In this document: one piece after another, positions 62,212 to 64,000 of the stretch
Layout: the number at the start of each line of letters is the position of its first letter
How positions within the stretch are numbered: position 1 is the stretch's first letter
Source: Stenotrophomonas panacihumi
GTDB lineage: Bacteria; Pseudomonadota; Gammaproteobacteria; Xanthomonadales; Xanthomonadaceae
DNA: 64,000 nt
Direction: 5' to 3'
Assembly: GCF_001431645.1 (NCBI RefSeq)
Contig: NZ_LLXU01000076.1
Span: 62,001 to 126,000 of the forward strand
Notes under the pieces: model-generated
Database searches by the model: none
Told to the model about the DNA's origin: nothing
Seen by the model: the letters and a program-made list of their open reading frames with translations, nothing else
Translations under genes and position numbers: made by a program

Positions 62212-63012
62212 TCAGCGCGGGGGCAAGGCCGCCGGGGGCGTGCCCAGGCTTTCCTTGAGGTCCAGCATCGGCGTCTGCGGCACGTTGGTCATGCCGGTGC
62301 TGGGCTGGTCCAGGTCGATCACCAGCCCCACCGCCAGCGCGAACAGCAACAGCACCAGCGTGGTTTCCTTGCGCTGGCGGGCGCGCTCATAGCCGACCAG
62401 GCCAGCGGCCAGCACGGCAAACAGCAGCAGCATGCGCAGGATGCGCGACGGGATGTGCGCCTCGCGCGTGGCCAACCGCTCGGCGGCCAGGTCGATGGAT
62501 TCGTTGGTGGTGGTGACGATCAGCGAGGCGCGCGGCGTATCGCGAAACCCGGCGATGCCGGCGCTCATCACCGCCCACAGCTCATTCTGCAGCGCCTCGG
62601 TGCGCGCGAACTGCGCGCGCTCCTCGTCATGGTTGCGCGCCGCGCCGAAGGCAATTCGCGCATCCACGTAGCGCTTGAGCACGTCGCGCATGCGCTCGCC
62701 ATCCTGCCCTTCGAGCAGGCCGGTGCGCAGCCAGGTGGTGCCGATGGCGTTGGCCTCCTTCACCACCAGCTCGCGACGCTCGTCGTAGCGCGACAGCGCC
62801 ACCGAGAACGTGAAGCCGATCAGCAGCGCCAGCAGGCCCATTACCGAGGTCATCGCGAAGGCGTCCTCGTCCTTCTCCTTGTCCGTCTCCACCGGGGCCG
62901 GTCGCCGGCGGCGGAACCAGATGCCCACCTCGCGCGCGATCAACAGCAGCGCGAAGAACAGCAGCGTGAACAGCCACAACGGCAAAAAGGGATAGCTGGA
63001 GGAGAAGCTCAT
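62212..63012 (-). CDS. DUF4239 (bestrophin-like) membrane protein
   Basis: The 266-residue protein has an N-terminal helix (LWLFTLLFFALLLIAREVG), a second at MTSVMGLLALLIGFTFSVAL and two near the C-terminus (LRMLLLFAVLAAGLVGY, TLVLLLFALAVGLVIDLDQP). A soluble helical region lies between. The pattern matches DUF4239, described as bestrophin-like. The ATG at 63012 with GAGG five bases upstream is preferred to the GTG at 63018. An inverted repeat lies 56 bases upstream. It heads a two-gene operon with the outer-membrane protein gene. Confidence 0.82.
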   Translation of the reverse strand: MSFSSSYPFLPLWLFTLLFFALLLIAREVGIWFRRRRPAPVETDKEKDEDAFAMTSVMGLLALLIGFTFSVALSRYDERRELVVKEANAIGTTWLRTGLLEGQDGERMRDVLKRYVDARIAFGAARNHDEERAQFARTEALQNELWAVMSAGIAGFRDTPRASLIVTTTNESIDLAAERLATREAHIPSRILRMLLLFAVLAAGLVGYERARQRKETTLVLLLFALAVGLVIDLDQPSTGMTNVPQTPMLDLKESLGTPPAALPPR

Positions 63013-63068
63013 GGCCACCTCGGCACCGGGGTCCCATGCAGTCTGGGCGAACGCCTCCGGGCTTCGCC

Positions 63069-63084
63069 ACAGTATTTCTACCGT
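63069..63084 (-). promoter_or_regulatory. Inverted repeat of the CCAGTA-N4-TACTGG type, site D
   Basis: Read toward the DUF4239 gene the site is ACGGTAGAAATACTGT, keeping the GTA-GAAA-TAC core. It lies 56 bases before the start at 63012. Confidence 0.5.
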
Positions 63085-63101
63085 GCCGGATGCCGGTGTA
63101 C

Positions 63102-63752
63102 TCAGCCGCCGCGGAACATCCGCACCGCCGAGAGCAGCAGCTGGAGTGCCAGGGCGACCTGCAACATGCCCAGCACCGCGCCGAGGATCTGCAGCGGCAA
63201 CTGGCCGATCCAGCGCAATAGCGGGCGCACGAACAGCATCACCAGCAGGTCCAGCACCAGCACCGCGCAGGCCAGGCCGACGATCGACAGCGTGCGCGCG
63301 ATGCCGCCGCTAAGCGCGATCAGCACGATCAGCGCGGCGATGCCGTAGGCCGGCAGCGTGACCGGGAACACCAGGTGGGCGATCGGCGGCGGTGAGCCCG
63401 GCACACCGGCCGCCTCCGGTGCGCGATATTGCGCGAGCACCATCTGCAGCGCCACGAGCAGGAACACCAGGCCACCGGCGAACTGCAGCACCATCGGGTG
63501 GATATGCCATTTGAGCAGGAGGTTGGCGCCGAGCAGGCTGGCCAGCAGTACGCTCGCCAGGCTGATGGCGAACACCTTCACCGCCACTCGCCGCAGCTCG
63601 GCCGCAGCCAGCCCGGAGGTGGCCGCGGCGAATGGACCGATCGACTTGATCGGCCCGATCATGATGAAGAACAGCAGGAACACCTCGCCCAGCGACAGCA
63701 CGTAATGCACACCGGCGGGCACTACCGGCTCAGCCAGCGCGGGCAATGCCAT
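63102..63752 (-). CDS. marC: MarC family integral membrane protein
   Basis: The 216-residue protein has six membrane helices. It has the MarC landmarks FLLFFIMIGPIKSIGPFAAA, LQFAGGLVFLLVALQMVL and FPVTLPAYGIAALIVL. The family has no settled function; the early link to multiple antibiotic resistance was withdrawn. It carries an upstream inverted repeat 54 bases before its start, of the type found before the sulfatase genes. Confidence 0.9.
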   Translation of the reverse strand: MALPALAEPVVPAGVHYVLSLGEVFLLFFIMIGPIKSIGPFAAATSGLAAAELRRVAVKVFAISLASVLLASLLGANLLLKWHIHPMVLQFAGGLVFLLVALQMVLAQYRAPEAAGVPGSPPPIAHLVFPVTLPAYGIAALIVLIALSGGIARTLSIVGLACAVLVLDLLVMLFVRPLLRWIGQLPLQILGAVLGMLQVALALQLLLSAVRMFRGG

Positions 63753-63806
63753 CGGCGATTCCTCGGGTGAACGGTGAAGTGTTTTCCACGCGGCGGTGCC
63801 GCGTCG

Positions 63807-63822
63807 TCAGTATTTCTACTGG
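63807..63822 (-). promoter_or_regulatory. Inverted repeat of the CCAGTA-N4-TACTGG type, site E
   Basis: Read toward marC the site is CCAGTAGAAATACTGA, one mismatch from the perfect repeat. It lies 54 bases before the marC start. It shares a longer identity with site B (TACTGACGA). Confidence 0.6.
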
Positions 63823-63947
63823 CATGCATTCACGCGTTGGACGCCCTGCACTGGCGACTTCATCAAGATGAATTTTGATGACACAGCCTTCACCTCGCCT
63901 TGCACAAGCATTCACCTGTTGGTCTTGGTGGTCTTTTCGGGGAAGCG

Positions 63948-64000
63948 ATGATGGATCGGACTTCTGCGACTTGGCATGTCCTGCCTCGCCTGCATGCATT
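63948..64000 (+). CDS. Possible start of an unrecognised gene at the right edge
   Basis: Two adjacent ATG codons (63948, 63951) follow GGGGAAGCG, and the frame stays open to the last base, beginning MMDRTSATWHVLPRLHA. Only 17 codons are visible, so neither the family nor reality of the gene can be judged. Confidence 0.3.
   Translation, partial: MMDRTSATWHVLPRLHA

Overview
The window is high-GC chromosomal DNA from a gammaproteobacterium, most likely a Xanthomonadaceae member (Lysobacter, Luteimonas or Pseudoxanthomonas type). The evidence is three large TonB-dependent receptors, a GH92/GH2/AGE mannoside locus, a receptor/halogenase/SapC/cupin operon and a ChrR-sigma lipid cluster. No mobile element, CRISPR array, rRNA or tRNA gene was recognised. 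Most long antisense ORFs are GC-driven shadows and are left out.

Layout. (1) 1-1489: 5' part of a secreted RHS/YD-repeat-like protein that leaves the left edge. (2) 1870-12479: four large cytoplasmic-type arylsulfatases in two divergent operons, one ending in a BASS-family carrier; a DUF2726 gene follows. (3) 13323-29168: a mannoside (probably N-glycan or mannan) utilisation locus. It holds two GH92 enzymes, a LacI regulator, a PfkB sugar kinase and an AGE-family isomerase on the minus strand, and a TonB receptor and GH2 beta-mannosidase on the plus strand. Operator-like repeats lie between the arms. (4) 29190-37328: an ECF sigma/ChrR anti-sigma pair facing a seven-gene lipid-modification operon (desaturase, FAD oxidoreductase, DUF1365, two CFA-type methyltransferases, DUF1295, lipocalin). 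(5) 37342-46968: a TonB receptor followed by two flavin-dependent halogenases, SapC, a cupin-like protein, a clan GH-A hydrolase and a small membrane protein. (6) 47287-48580: divergent DmeF/DmeR metal efflux. (7) 48635-53476: a third TonB receptor, a Tat-exported haloperoxidase-like hydrolase, an AraC regulator and a small DoxX-like membrane protein. (8) 53552-63752: a Reg_prop sensor kinase and NarL-type response regulator, then a lipoprotein, a fifth arylsulfatase, a DUF202 protein, an outer-membrane barrel protein, a DUF4239 protein and a MarC protein.

The most notable pattern is a 16-bp inverted repeat, CCAGTA-N4-TACTGG. I found it six times, only in intergenic DNA. It lies in front of both sulfatase operons in region 2, the lipoprotein, the fifth sulfatase, the DUF4239 gene and marC. 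It therefore seems to tie two regions about 50 kb apart into one sulfatase-centred regulon, and the adjacent two-component system is a candidate controller. Other points are a GH92 enzyme whose expected general-acid Glu is Gln, paired divergent ECF-sigma promoters with the same TGCATCC-N16-CGTA layout, and a set of TTTRGATCGWTYYAAA operators around the mannoside genes.

How the genes may work together (inference). In region 3, mannosides enter through the receptor, are trimmed by GH92 and GH2 enzymes, and released mannose is isomerised to fructose and phosphorylated. In region 4, the sigma/ChrR pair switches on membrane-lipid remodelling under oxidative stress. In regions 2 and 8, a sulfated substrate may be imported and desulfated in the cytoplasm.
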